DNA of 24,971 nt. It comes from Chloroflexota bacterium. GTDB lineage: Bacteria; Chloroflexota; Anaerolineae; Caldilineales; Caldilineaceae. Under the pieces are notes generated by a model. That model saw only the letters and a list, made by a program, of their open reading frames with translations. It did not search any database and had not been told where the DNA came from. The stretch is from the NCBI GenBank assembly GCA_003451595.1, contig DMDA01000100.1:1-24971 (forward strand). Direction: 5' to 3'. The translations under genes were made by a program, and so were the position numbers. Positions 14,010 through 24,068 of the stretch are shown piece by piece; within the stretch, counting starts at the first letter, position 1; the number at the start of each line of letters is the position of its first letter.

Positions 14010-14915
14010 TTACGATGTTTGCAGATACGCTTGGACGGCGCGTTTCAAGTGTCCATTGCTGGCAGCCAGGGCATCGTGCACCTCCTCGCCGCTGGCGCCG
14101 GTGAGCAAAGCAAACGCCGCCGCCTTGACTGAGCCGTAGGCATCCAGCGCCTGCGCCGCTGCTTCGGCGTCAGCCTGCGTGATCGCCTGCACGATGTTGA
14201 TCGCACGCGCCCGCAGCTTTTCGTTGGTGGGCGTCACGTCGATCATCAGGTTCTCGTAGACTTTGCCCAGCCGGATCATCGTGGCGGTCGAGATCATGTT
14301 GAGCACCATCTTCTGCGCTGTGCCAGCTTTCATGCGCGTTGAGCCGGTGACTACTTCAGGCCCACACAGCACGACGATCGGATAGTGCGCCACCTTTTCC
14401 ATCGGCGTGTGCGGGTTGTTGACGATGCAACCCACCTTGGCGCCGATGCTGCGCGCATAGTGCATTGCCGCAAGCGTGTAGGGTGTGCGCCCGGAAGCGG
14501 CAATGCCAACGACCACATCATCTGCGCATAGTCCCAGCGCCTTCATATCCTCGACCGCCTGTTCGGTGTCGTCCTCGGCGCCTTCGACCGAGTGCCGCAG
14601 CGCCCGCTCGCCGCCTGCAATCACACCGACGATCTGCCGTGGGTCGGCGCCAAAGGTAGGTGGGCACTCCGATGCATCGAGCACGCCCAGCCGCCCGCTT
14701 GTGCCCGCGCCGACGTAGATCAATCGCCCGCCGTTGGATAGCGCAGCAGTTGCCGCATCGACCAGCGCGGCAATTTCGTACAGCGCCAGTTCGACGGCGG
14801 CGGCGACACGGGCGTCTTCCCGATTGATCGTCGTTACGATGTCGAGTGAATCCATCTCGTCGATCGTCAACGTGGTGGGGTTGCGTTGTTCGGTGATCAG
14901 CTTGCTCAGATCCAT
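14010..14915 (-). CDS. murQ: N-acetylmuramic acid 6-phosphate etherase
   Basis: A 301-residue protein with a clear match to MurQ, which removes D-lactate from MurNAc-6-phosphate to give GlcNAc-6-phosphate during peptidoglycan recycling. Family blocks are LITEQRNPTT, RLIYVGAGTSGRLGVLDASE, the SIS sugar-phosphate loop, GIAASGRTPY and VTGSTRMKAGTAQKMVLNM. The length is usual for the family. AGGGGA precedes the ATG by 5 bases. It starts only 9 bases after hisB, giving a tight hisB-murQ unit, although the two pathways are unrelated. No kinase or permease for muropeptide sugars lies here. Confidence 0.95.
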   Translation of the reverse strand: MDLSKLITEQRNPTTLTIDEMDSLDIVTTINREDARVAAAVELALYEIAALVDAATAALSNGGRLIYVGAGTSGRLGVLDASECPPTFGADPRQIVGVIAGGERALRHSVEGAEDDTEQAVEDMKALGLCADDVVVGIAASGRTPYTLAAMHYARSIGAKVGCIVNNPHTPMEKVAHYPIVVLCGPEVVTGSTRMKAGTAQKMVLNMISTATMIRLGKVYENLMIDVTPTNEKLRARAINIVQAITQADAEAAAQALDAYGSVKAAAFALLTGASGEEVHDALAASNGHLKRAVQAYLQTS

Positions 14916-14924
14916 GTGATTCCC

Positions 14925-15515
14925 CTAAATCGTCAATGTGCCTTTGGTGCTGGGCACGCCCTGCCGTCGCGGGTCGATCAGCGTGGCGGCGTCGAGTGCA
15001 CGCGCCAATGCCTTGAAGAGCGCCTCAATTTTGTGATGATCGTTGCGTCCGTAGAGCACTTGCGCATGGAGATTCATTCTGCCGTGGATCGCCAGCGACT
15101 CGAACAGATGGAAGATGAGGTCAGTGCCCAGCCCACCGACGCGCGGCGTGGCGAACTCGCTCTCGAAGACGCAGTAAGGTCGCCCACCTAGATCGACGGC
15201 AACCAGCGCCAGCGCCTCATCCATCGGCGTGTAGCTGTGCGCTGTCCGCACCAGTCCGCGCCGGTCGCCTAGCGCCTGGTCGAGCGCTTTGCCCAGGCAG
15301 ATAAAGACATCTTCCGCCGTGTGATGTTCGTCTACGTGCAGATCGCCGCGCGCGTGCACGGTCAGGTCGAAGAGGCCATGGCTGGCAAAGAGCGTCAGCA
15401 TGTGATCCAGAAAGCCGATGCCGGTGGCGATGTCCGCTTTGCCCGCGCCATCGATGACCAAAGTGACCTCGACTTCGGTTTCGCCGGTCTTGCGTTGAAT
15501 GGAGCCGTTGCGCAT
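14925..15515 (-). CDS. hisB: Imidazoleglycerol-phosphate dehydratase
   Basis: A 196-residue monofunctional HisB, sixth pathway step in histidine synthesis (imidazole glycerol phosphate to imidazole acetol phosphate). It has the expected metal-binding pairs GFLDHMLTLF, DEHHTAEDV and FESLAIHGRMNLHAQVLYG, and ends with HKIEALFKALARALDAA. Family length is about 195. I start at the ATG at 15515; a GTG at 15536 would overlap the gene upstream. GGAGG lies 11 bases from the ATG. The gene follows the PH-domain protein with 17 bases between. Confidence 0.95.
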   Translation of the reverse strand: MRNGSIQRKTGETEVEVTLVIDGAGKADIATGIGFLDHMLTLFASHGLFDLTVHARGDLHVDEHHTAEDVFICLGKALDQALGDRRGLVRTAHSYTPMDEALALVAVDLGGRPYCVFESEFATPRVGGLGTDLIFHLFESLAIHGRMNLHAQVLYGRNDHHKIEALFKALARALDAATLIDPRRQGVPSTKGTLTI

Positions 15516-15532
15516 CGTGTGGTCGCCTCCGT

Positions 15533-16057
15533 TCACGGTTTGGCTGCTGGCATTTTGCGTTGCGCCAGTGCTCGCTGGTCGTCGATTAGGTCGAGCACTT
15601 CTGCTGGTTTCGCCACGCCCAGGAACTCAAAGGTGTGACCCGACGCCGATGCAGTCTGGCAGATGACGTCGCCATACTCGAAGATCGTCTGGAAGATGCC
15701 GCGCTTGCGGATGTTGATGTCCTGGATGTTGGTCAACGTCGCCGTTTTGATGTCCTGATTGAAGGGCGTCGTCTTGGTGGAGTCAATCAGCCGCTCACTG
15801 GTGATGATCCACAGATCGTTTTCATACCGATACCAGTAGATGCCAGCATAGATGACTGCAGCCAACGCACCGACCGCCATCAAGATATCTACGACTACTT
15901 CCATGCCGCCGCCAATCGAGCGTAACCACATCCAGAGCGCGACGCCCAAAATCAGCAGCAGCGCCACGCCAACAATGCGCCCGATCAGGGACAACGGGTG
16001 ACGTTTGATGATGCGAATAACCATCTCGTTTTCTTGCAATTGAACAGGCAATGCCAT
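15533..16057 (-). CDS. PH-domain membrane protein
   Basis: A 174-residue protein. I place the start at the ATG at 16057 (MALPVQLQENEM), 6 bases after GAGG; the longer frame to 16507 is only antisense shadow of hisC. Two membrane helices (IGRIVGVALLLILGVALWMWL, and VVDILMAVGALAAVIYAGI) precede a bacterial PH-like domain whose signature is NDLWIITSERLI, TATLTNIQDINI and RGIFQTIFEYGDVI. Such proteins are membrane-bound and of unknown role. The gene lies between hisC and hisB but has no evident link to histidine synthesis. Confidence 0.85.
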   Translation of the reverse strand: MALPVQLQENEMVIRIIKRHPLSLIGRIVGVALLLILGVALWMWLRSIGGGMEVVVDILMAVGALAAVIYAGIYWYRYENDLWIITSERLIDSTKTTPFNQDIKTATLTNIQDINIRKRGIFQTIFEYGDVICQTASASGHTFEFLGVAKPAEVLDLIDDQRALAQRKMPAAKP

Positions 16058-16122
16058 GCTTTCCTCAATTCGTATCTCGTGAATAAATGGGCTACGGCAG
16101 CCATTATACTGCAAATTGTCCT

Positions 16123-17259
<1,137 letters not shown>

Positions 17260-17307
17260 ACGCTACGATCGGACTTTCGTTTCGTCTCAATTGCCAAAAT
17301 ATCATCT

Positions 17308-17466
17308 GCAGATTTCGCAGAGAATTATCCGGCATTCTCTGCGAAATCTGCGAAATCAGCGGATCAATGATTCTTCACGGCATTAACTTTACCGCAGATT
17401 GCGCAGATTACGCAGAAAAATATTCGGCATTCTCTGCGCAATCTGCGAAATCAGCGGATCAATGAT
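17308..17466. repeat. Two hairpin repeats of the 'gcagattgcgcag' family
   Basis: Hairpin one pairs 17308-17325 with 17334-17351 over 18 perfect base pairs around an 8-base loop. Hairpin two pairs CGCAGATTGCGCAG (17393-17406) with its complement (17434-17447). Each is followed by a shared segment reading gaaatcagcggatcaatgat. The words match those in the 86-bp repeats near 13.2-13.5 kb. The repeat fills the hisC/5'-nucleotidase gap and its last copy overlaps the stop of the 5'-nucleotidase gene at 17459. Confidence 0.85.
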
Positions 17467-19273
17467 TTCTCATGGAGCGTTGTCGCACAATCTGGGTCGC
17501 AGCGAGCGCGGTGAGTACGAGCAGTGCAGCTAGCAGCGGCCAGCTTTCAAAGCCGGCGCCGGTGGTTGGCAACGCGGCAGGCGGCTCTGACGGCGTAGGC
17601 TCTTCGGTGGGCGCGGGCGTCGGGGTCGGTTCCGCTGAGTCGACGCGCGTGATGCGTCCCTCGATGACCGGGTTCACTGGCGAGAACGCAGCGATGTAGT
17701 CCGCCAGAATCTGGTCGAGTGGCGAGCCGAAGTCATACGGATTGATCGCGGCCTCAGCGAAGATCGTGTATTCATCGCCACCGCGGCGCATGAAGTCGTT
17801 GGTCACAACCTGATAGACCGCGTCCGGATCGATGGGGCTGTAGCTGCCGTCGGCGTTGCGCACCTCGGCGGAAACGATGCGCTCGCCCGCCGGTTTGCTG
17901 CCGTCCCAACTGAAGCGGATGCCTGCGACTTGCGGGAAGCGACCGGTGCCCTCGTTATCGGGGTTTTCGGCGCGGCTGACGCCATTTTCGAGCGCCAGCA
18001 GCAAGTCAGAGCCTTTCAAGCCGAGCGTCGCCGCCAAGTTGCCAAAGGGCAGCACCTCGAGCACGCCGCCCATAGTGACGTCGCCAGCGGGCAGGCTGGC
18101 GCGAATGCCACCGCCGTTCTCAATGGCGACCTGCGCACCGTCATTCTGCGTCGCCCACAACATGGCGTCGGCGATCAGGTTGCCCATGGTGCACTCACCG
18201 AAGCGACACGACGTGCGGCTGCCGTCCAGCTCGATCGCAGATTGACCGACGACCGTGTTGCGCAGCTCCGCCAGCGGCTGCCCCAACGCCTGCACGCGCG
18301 CCAGGACATCTGGGTCCTCCGCCACGCTGGCGTCGAGCAAGATCGGCTCCCCCTGCCAGGCGCTCGCCACACCGTCGGCGTCGAAGGTGACTTCGAGATT
18401 GCCGAGATACTTGCCGTAAGCCTCCGCCTGCACGATCAGCACCGGCGCACCGCTGGGTGAGTCAACCACGGTTGGGTAGGGGCCTGATGCGCCTTCGATG
18501 GTGTTGGCGAGCAACGTGTGGCTATGCCCGCCCACGATCACGTCGATGCCGTCGATGGCGGCCGCCAGCATCTGGTCGTCGGCATAACCGATGTGGCTGA
18601 GCAGCACGATCTTGTTGACGCCCAGCGCTTCCAGCTCGGCGATCACAGGTTCAAGCGAGGCGACGTATTCGCCAAACGCCACCGTGTCGCCTGGGCTGGA
18701 GCTGAAGGGTGTGGTGTCGGTCGTTAAACCGATCACGCCGACCTGTTCGCCATTCACGTCGAGCACGGTGTAAGGCAGAATCTTGCCTGCCAGGTCGGGG
18801 TCGGCGCTGGCGTCGATATTGGCGCTGAGCACGGGCAGCCCGACGCTGTCGATGAAGCGCGCCAGGTTGGCAGGGCCGTCGTCGAATTCGTGGTTGCCGA
18901 TCGTCATCGCCTGATAGCCGAGCATCGGCATGAACTCGGCGGCTTCCTCCCCACGATACTGGGTATAGTAGAGCGATCCCTGGAACTGGTCACCGGCATC
19001 GACAAGGAGCGGGTTCATCGCTGTTCCCATCAGTTCGGCGATCTTGGTTGCACGCCGCGCCACACCGCCGACGCACGCACCGCTGGCCGCCTGCTCTTCA
19101 CTGCATGTGCTGCCGCTGCCCGCAAACTGCTCGATGCGGGCGTGCGTGTCGTTCGTGTGCAGGATGGTCAGCGTGAAGCCCCCGTTGTCTTGGGCGATCG
19201 CTGGCGCCGCCCCAAACGCAAGAACGATTGCGAATAGCAGGGCAATTCGCAGGAAAAATGACTGTTTCTTCAT
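17459..19273 (-). CDS. Secreted LPXTG-anchored 5'-nucleotidase (UshA-like metallophosphatase)
   Basis: A 604-residue protein with AGGAG before the ATG at 19273. Residues 1-28 are a signal peptide ending PAIAQ. The metallophosphatase domain shows HTNDTHA (39-45), LLVDAGDQFQG, IGNHEFD (125-131), SHIGYADDQ and VIVGGHSHTLL; the 5'-nucleotidase C-terminal domain shows NLIADAM, NGGGIRASLPAG and TNDFMRRGGDEY. The family hydrolyses extracellular nucleotides to nucleosides and phosphate. The C-terminus has LPTTG (568-572), a hydrophobic segment of about 20 residues and a basic tail (RQRSMRNH), a classic sortase signal. It stands between hisD and hisC on the same strand; a role in histidine synthesis is not implied. 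Confidence 0.93.
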   Translation of the reverse strand: MKKQSFFLRIALLFAIVLAFGAAPAIAQDNGGFTLTILHTNDTHARIEQFAGSGSTCSEEQAASGACVGGVARRATKIAELMGTAMNPLLVDAGDQFQGSLYYTQYRGEEAAEFMPMLGYQAMTIGNHEFDDGPANLARFIDSVGLPVLSANIDASADPDLAGKILPYTVLDVNGEQVGVIGLTTDTTPFSSSPGDTVAFGEYVASLEPVIAELEALGVNKIVLLSHIGYADDQMLAAAIDGIDVIVGGHSHTLLANTIEGASGPYPTVVDSPSGAPVLIVQAEAYGKYLGNLEVTFDADGVASAWQGEPILLDASVAEDPDVLARVQALGQPLAELRNTVVGQSAIELDGSRTSCRFGECTMGNLIADAMLWATQNDGAQVAIENGGGIRASLPAGDVTMGGVLEVLPFGNLAATLGLKGSDLLLALENGVSRAENPDNEGTGRFPQVAGIRFSWDGSKPAGERIVSAEVRNADGSYSPIDPDAVYQVVTNDFMRRGGDEYTIFAEAAINPYDFGSPLDQILADYIAAFSPVNPVIEGRITRVDSAEPTPTPAPTEEPTPSEPPAALPTTGAGFESWPLLAALLVLTALAATQIVRQRSMRNH

Positions 19274-19315
19274 TCCTGTCTCCTTTGTGTCGATGAGTGT
19301 GAACCGTTTGGGGAC

Positions 19316-20638
<1,323 letters not shown>

Positions 20639-20655
20639 AGCTCGGAACGCTTTCT

Positions 20656-20748
20656 GTTGCGTGGTGCGTGTTGCGTGGTGCGTGGTGCGTGGTGCGTGCA
20701 AGGGCACACTCATCATCATGCACCACGAAACACGAAACACGCACCACG
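20656..20748. repeat. Heptamer tandem repeats in inverted pairs
   Basis: Six direct heptamers of the type G(G/T)TGCGT run from 20656 to 20697. After 23 bases, four heptamers of the complementary family (CACCACG / AAACACG) run from 20721 to 20748. Written in one orientation both arrays are built from gcaccac, gcaacac and gaaacac units, so they could form a stem. The arrays fill almost all of the gap between hisD (ends 20638 start side) and the Nudix stop (20752). They resemble short tandemly repeated heptamers known in other filamentous bacteria. Confidence 0.85.
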
Positions 20749-20751
20749 TTA

Positions 20752-21426
20752 TCACGGATCACTGCAATCGCGGCGGAAGCCGCAGACGGTGCAGGTGATC
20801 TTGCAATGATGTTTGACGACGGGGCCGCCGCAGACCCAGCAGTAGCTGTCGTCGACCGGCGTGTAGATTGGCGATGACTGTGATGATACACTCTCCGCGT
20901 GGTCGATAGTTGGCGATGTGAGTGCAGTTGTTCCCGTCGCTGCGGCTGTCGCATCGTTGACTATCGGATAGAACGCGACTGCGTGGCTGCGAAGTCTGCC
21001 GTCCTCATAAACAAAGCGACCCGAAAAGAAGCGCGTCTGATTGAGCCACGGCAGAAAGATGCGGTCGCCCTCCCATAGCGGTAGGTCGAGCAGCCGGTCG
21101 TCGTCGATCCATTGTAGCACGCCTTCCGTTGAGTCGATCAACGTTCCGCTGAAGGTGCGCGCCACAAAGACGAACGCGTACCAATCCTCGCCGCTGCGAA
21201 AATCGGGAAAGGTCAGGATGCCGCGCAGTTCTGGGTTGCGGATTGTTAGCCCGCTCTCCTCGTAGACCTCGCGGATCGCGCACATTTCTGGCGATTCGCC
21301 CGGCTCGAACTTACCGCCCAGCCCGTTCCACTTGCCCTGATGCATGTCGCCGGCGCGCTTGATGCGATGCAGCATCAGCGTCTGCCCAGGTCGCTTGACA
21401 TAAACCAAAGTCCCCAAAATCTGCAT
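20752..21426 (-). CDS. Nudix hydrolase (MutT-type) with C-terminal zinc ribbon
   Basis: A 224-residue protein. The Nudix box is complete at residues 38-60 (GKFEPGE, then REVYEESG), preceded by MLHRIKR and GKWNGLGG as in 8-oxo-dGTP / nucleoside diphosphatases of the MutT type. After about residue 150 the chain has a Ser/Thr-rich linker and a zinc-ribbon-like end: CWVCGG, then HHCKITCTVCGF, then RDC. The family usually ends near residue 150, so the ribbon is an unusual addition. No strong ribosome site precedes the ATG at 21426, which I choose because MQILGTLVYVKR matches the normal start. It is divergent from recO. Substrate is inferred from the family. Confidence 0.82.
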   Translation of the reverse strand: MQILGTLVYVKRPGQTLMLHRIKRAGDMHQGKWNGLGGKFEPGESPEMCAIREVYEESGLTIRNPELRGILTFPDFRSGEDWYAFVFVARTFSGTLIDSTEGVLQWIDDDRLLDLPLWEGDRIFLPWLNQTRFFSGRFVYEDGRLRSHAVAFYPIVNDATAAATGTTALTSPTIDHAESVSSQSSPIYTPVDDSYCWVCGGPVVKHHCKITCTVCGFRRDCSDP

Positions 21427-21467
21427 GAGATCGTTACGTTCCAACTTCGCCGTGTTTGCTAGAGTGT

Positions 21468-21488
21468 GGTGCGTGCTGCGTGGTGCGC
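21468..21488. repeat. Three heptamers of the ggtgcgt family
   Basis: GGTGCGT, GCTGCGT and GGTGCGC follow one another at 21468-21488, between the divergent Nudix and recO genes. They match the heptamers at 20656-20697 about 0.8 kb away. Confidence 0.7.
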
Positions 21489-21578
21489 GCACTGTGTCTC
21501 GCCCTTCGCCTCTCGCCCCTTCCATACTATCGCACTCCGCTGGCAATCGACAAGAGCGAGTGTGGTACACTATGCAGC

Positions 21579-22370
21579 ATGTCCAACCGTGAACGCGTCC
21601 GCTCAACCCGCGCCTTGATCCTGCGTCGTCGCGATGTCAACGATGCCGACCGTGTGTTGACCGTACTCACGCCGGGCGATGGCAAGCTGGAGTTGATCGC
21701 CAAGGGCGTGCGCAAGACCGCCAGCCGCAAAGCCGGTCATCTTGAGCTGTTTACACACGCGGCGTTGCTGGTGGCGCAGGGGCGCACGTGGGACATCATC
21801 ACCGAGGCGCAGACGGTTGAGAGCTTTCGTCACGTGCGCGAGAATCTGGAGGCGATTGCTGCCGCCAGTTATATGTGTGAACTGATCGATGCCTTTGCCG
21901 AAACTGGCGATGAGCTGCGCACGATCTGGGACCTGGCGCTCTTTGCGCTGCGCGTGTTGGACGAAGCGACTGCGCAGGGCGATCCGCCCCCTAATTTGCT
22001 GCCTTGGTTTGACCTTCACCTGCTGAGCTTGACCGGCTTCCAACCACAGCTGTTTCACTGTCTGGCCTGTGGAAAGTCTCTGGCGCCGACGGTCAATTTC
22101 CTAGCGTTGCATGAGGGCGGCGTGCTCTGCCCGCAGTGTGCCCCACAACGGACTGACGTGGAGCCGCTAGACGTTGACACCCTCAAACTCCTGCGCTTCC
22201 TTCAAAGTCAGCCCTGGTCGGCGGTGGCGCCTGTAGTGGTGCGGAAGCCGATCTTGCGCCGTGTCGAGAGCGTGCTGAATCGCTACTTGATCTTCACTCT
22301 GGAGCGTCATGTGCGTTCCGCATCATTTTTGCGGCGGCTGGCGGCGACTGCCAATCCATCAGACGCATAA
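21579..22370 (+). CDS. recO: DNA repair protein RecO
   Basis: A 263-residue protein of the RecO family, which helps RecR and RecA displace SSB in gap repair. Its N-terminal OB part reads TRALILRRRDVNDADRVLTVL, TPGDGKLELIAKGVRK and HAALLVAQGRTWDII. The helical part follows, and the zinc module has CLAC (161, 164) and CPQC (184, 187). The length is normal. I start at the ATG at 21579; it has only a short leader and no clear ribosome site, so a leaderless mRNA is possible. The longer frame to 21456 runs through heptamer repeats. Confidence 0.92.
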   Translation: MSNRERVRSTRALILRRRDVNDADRVLTVLTPGDGKLELIAKGVRKTASRKAGHLELFTHAALLVAQGRTWDIITEAQTVESFRHVRENLEAIAAASYMCELIDAFAETGDELRTIWDLALFALRVLDEATAQGDPPPNLLPWFDLHLLSLTGFQPQLFHCLACGKSLAPTVNFLALHEGGVLCPQCAPQRTDVEPLDVDTLKLLRFLQSQPWSAVAPVVVRKPILRRVESVLNRYLIFTLERHVRSASFLRRLAATANPSDA

Positions 22371-22500
22371 TCTAGCGGTAGCGGTTTACATATTCACAAT
22401 CTTCCTGGAAGCTCCAAAGCCTCAGGGAAGATGAACATCTAACTAGTGGTCAGCAAACAGGAATGTGTAAACGGCATCTTGAATGTATGGGGTGAGCGCG

Positions 22501-22905
22501 GTGCATATACGGGAATATCAGAACTGGCTGGCAGCGTGGGATAAGGCGCGCACGTGGGAGCAAGTGACATTGAGCCACACCATGTTGCACGCCATTGAGG
22601 AACTGGGAGAAGTTAGCAAGCTCGTGCAGATGTTCGAGGGCTATCGCACCCCCTCTTCGGACGACCTGGAACAGCTGCGCGCCGAACTGGCGCTGGAGCT
22701 GAGCGACCTGCAAGTGATGCTCTTCAAGATTGCCTACCTCTGTGGCATCGATATGGAAGAGGCCATGCAGCGCGGTCAACAAAAAGCCGACGCCCGCTTC
22801 CCTGACCTTGCCGCCAGTGCCGCTGACCGCTCTGTCTATTGGGAACGCTACTGTGCGTATCTTCAACGCGCCGGATTGACCACCTGTGGAACTGAAACTC
22901 CCTGA
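22501..22905 (+). CDS. MazG-like nucleotide pyrophosphohydrolase
   Basis: A 134-residue protein. GTG 22501 follows GGGGTGAG; the ATG at 22483 is the alternative and has no ribosome site. The all-alpha NTP-PPase pattern is present: MLHAIEELGEVSKLVQ gives the E-E-x-x-E metal site, and ELALELSDLQVMLFKIA gives the second E-x-x-D site. Enzymes of this type hydrolyse nucleoside triphosphates to monophosphates and clear non-canonical nucleotides. It lies 130 bases after recO and 180 before lexA, so it sits within a DNA-maintenance group. The C-terminus shows no other domain. Confidence 0.8.
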   Translation: MHIREYQNWLAAWDKARTWEQVTLSHTMLHAIEELGEVSKLVQMFEGYRTPSSDDLEQLRAELALELSDLQVMLFKIAYLCGIDMEEAMQRGQQKADARFPDLAASAADRSVYWERYCAYLQRAGLTTCGTETP

Positions 22906-22925
22906 CTTTCTCAAACAAGACAGAA

Positions 22926-22939
22926 CAAACGTGCGTTTG
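22926..22939. promoter_or_regulatory. LexA-like inverted repeat, upstream box
   Basis: CAAACGTGCGTTTG has perfect 6-bp arms (CAAACG and CGTTTG). It fits the CRAAC-N4-GTTYG pattern of Gram-positive-type SOS boxes and ends five bases before the -35 of the lexA promoter. Confidence 0.5.
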
Positions 22940-22943
22940 ATGC

Positions 22944-22972
22944 TTGACATCGCACAAATGTTCGTGTACTAT
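22944..22972 (+). promoter_or_regulatory. lexA promoter
   Basis: TTGACA (22944-22949) and TACTAT (22967-22972) are 17 bases apart, close to the sigma70 consensus. Transcription would start near 22979, leaving a leader of about 98 bases. The SOS-type box lies between the two hexamers, so LexA binding would block polymerase. Confidence 0.75.
22951..22964. promoter_or_regulatory. SOS box (LexA operator)
   Basis: CGCACAAATGTTCG differs at one position from the CGAAC-N4-GTTCG pattern known for SOS boxes of Bacillus and relatives. It overlaps the spacer of the lexA promoter, the expected place for autoregulation. Confidence 0.65.
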
Positions 22973-22990
22973 TTGGGAAACATTGGGAAA

Positions 22991-23005
22991 CAAACGTTCT
23001 GTTTG
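22991..23005. promoter_or_regulatory. Third LexA-like inverted repeat in the lexA leader
   Basis: CAAAC and GTTTG flank GTTCT, one base longer than the spacer of a standard box. It lies in the 5' leader. It may be a weak third operator or chance. Confidence 0.3.
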
Positions 23006-23076
23006 GGATACTTGCACTTGGGATACCCCATGCGTGCAACACTCCCGGCAGACACAGTCCAGGCAGGGGTGTCACT

Positions 23077-23760
23077 ATGAATTTTTCCACGCTTTCAGAG
23101 CGTCAGCAGCGAATCCTGCGGTTCATTTACGAATTTACCAACACACATCACTACCCGCCGACAATTCGCGAAATTGGCGACAATGTGGGCATCAGCAGCA
23201 CCTCGGTGGTCAATTACAACTTGAGCAAGCTAGAGGAAAATGAGCTGATTGTTCGTGAGCGCGAGGTAAGTCGCGGGCTGAGTCTCAATCTGGAGCGCCT
23301 GACCGAACTGGGGTGGTTGCCTGAACTCAACGGAAACAGCGCAGACAGACGGTTCCGCATTCCGATTCTGGGGAAAATTGCCGCTGGCAAACCGATCCCT
23401 GTCATTCCCAGCGAACCCTATGACCCGGAGGGATGGATCGAACTGACTGAGGGGATGCTCAATTTGCCAGCAGATCGCCTCTTTGCTTTGCGTGTCCAGG
23501 GTAATTCCATGATCGATGCCAGCGTTCTAGACGGCGACATCGTGATTTTGCACGCGCAAGAGACTGCCAACAATGGCGAAATGGTTGCTGCCTGGATCGA
23601 GGATGACGAGGACACCACGCTCAAGTATCTGCGTCGCGAAGGGAACATGGTGCACCTTGTCCCAGCCAACCCAAATTACCAGCCCATCGTCCGCCCGGCA
23701 GACAAGGTGCGCATTAACGGTCGGGTTGTCTCGGTAATTCGCGTGCTGAAGCCAGCCTGA
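23077..23760 (+). CDS. lexA: SOS regulator LexA
   Basis: A 227-residue LexA, which represses DNA-repair genes and cleaves itself when RecA filaments form. The winged helix-turn-helix covers residues 1-68 (RQQRILRFIYEF, PPTIREIGDNVGISSTSVVN). The cleavage site is Ala103-Gly104 (KIAAGKP). The Ser-Lys catalytic dyad is S144 (QGNSMI) and K183 (TTLKYL). The length is normal. GGGGTG lies 6 bases before the ATG at 23077. Its promoter carries an SOS box, so it autoregulates. It follows recO and the MazG-like gene on the same strand and ends at a terminator. Confidence 0.97.
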   Translation: MNFSTLSERQQRILRFIYEFTNTHHYPPTIREIGDNVGISSTSVVNYNLSKLEENELIVREREVSRGLSLNLERLTELGWLPELNGNSADRRFRIPILGKIAAGKPIPVIPSEPYDPEGWIELTEGMLNLPADRLFALRVQGNSMIDASVLDGDIVILHAQETANNGEMVAAWIEDDEDTTLKYLRREGNMVHLVPANPNYQPIVRPADKVRINGRVVSVIRVLKPA

Positions 23761-23776
23761 TTGGAAAGTCAGGATC

Positions 23777-23807
23777 AAAAAAAGCGGGCACAATGCCCGC
23801 TTTTTTT
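23777..23807. terminator. Bidirectional intrinsic terminator between lexA and acpP
   Basis: An A-run, the stem AGCGGGCA / TGCCCGCT around CAA, and a T-run follow each other. With the A-run on the left and the T-run on the right it can stop transcripts on both strands, fitting the convergent lexA and acpP genes. Confidence 0.92.
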
Positions 23808-23822
23808 GCGCGTAGTGTAGCT

Positions 23823-24068
23823 TCATCCACCAGCAGCTGCATCGAGATAGCGGACGGCGTCGCCCACCGAAAGAATTTTCTGGGCGTCTTCGTCGTTGAT
23901 CTCGCCGCCAAACTCTTCCTCAAACGCCATGATCAGCTCGACAAGATCCAGGCTGTCCGCTTCCAGGTCGTCACGGAAGTTGGCTTCCATCGTCACTTCA
24001 TCGGCATCCACGCCAAGCTGATCGACGATGATTGCGCGTACGCGCTCGAAAGTGCTGTTTTCCGCCAT
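23823..24068 (-). CDS. acpP: Acyl carrier protein
   Basis: An 81-residue ACP, which carries growing fatty acyl chains on a phosphopantetheine arm. The attachment Ser is S39 in the EADSLDLVEL motif; flanking acidic helices (RDDLEAD, MAFEEEFGGEI) are typical. I start at the ATG at 24068, 9 bases after GAGGAG; a longer frame begins at 24089. It is convergent with lexA. No fatty acid synthesis gene lies beside it in the window. Confidence 0.95.
   Translation of the reverse strand: MAENSTFERVRAIIVDQLGVDADEVTMEANFRDDLEADSLDLVELIMAFEEEFGGEINDEDAQKILSVGDAVRYLDAAAGG

Noticed and set aside
22384..22472. Long-range GTTTACA / TGTAAAC pairing upstream of the MazG-like gene as a riboswitch
   Set aside because: Only a 7-bp stem with a 75-base loop plus a short ATCTTCC stem; no known riboswitch landmarks.
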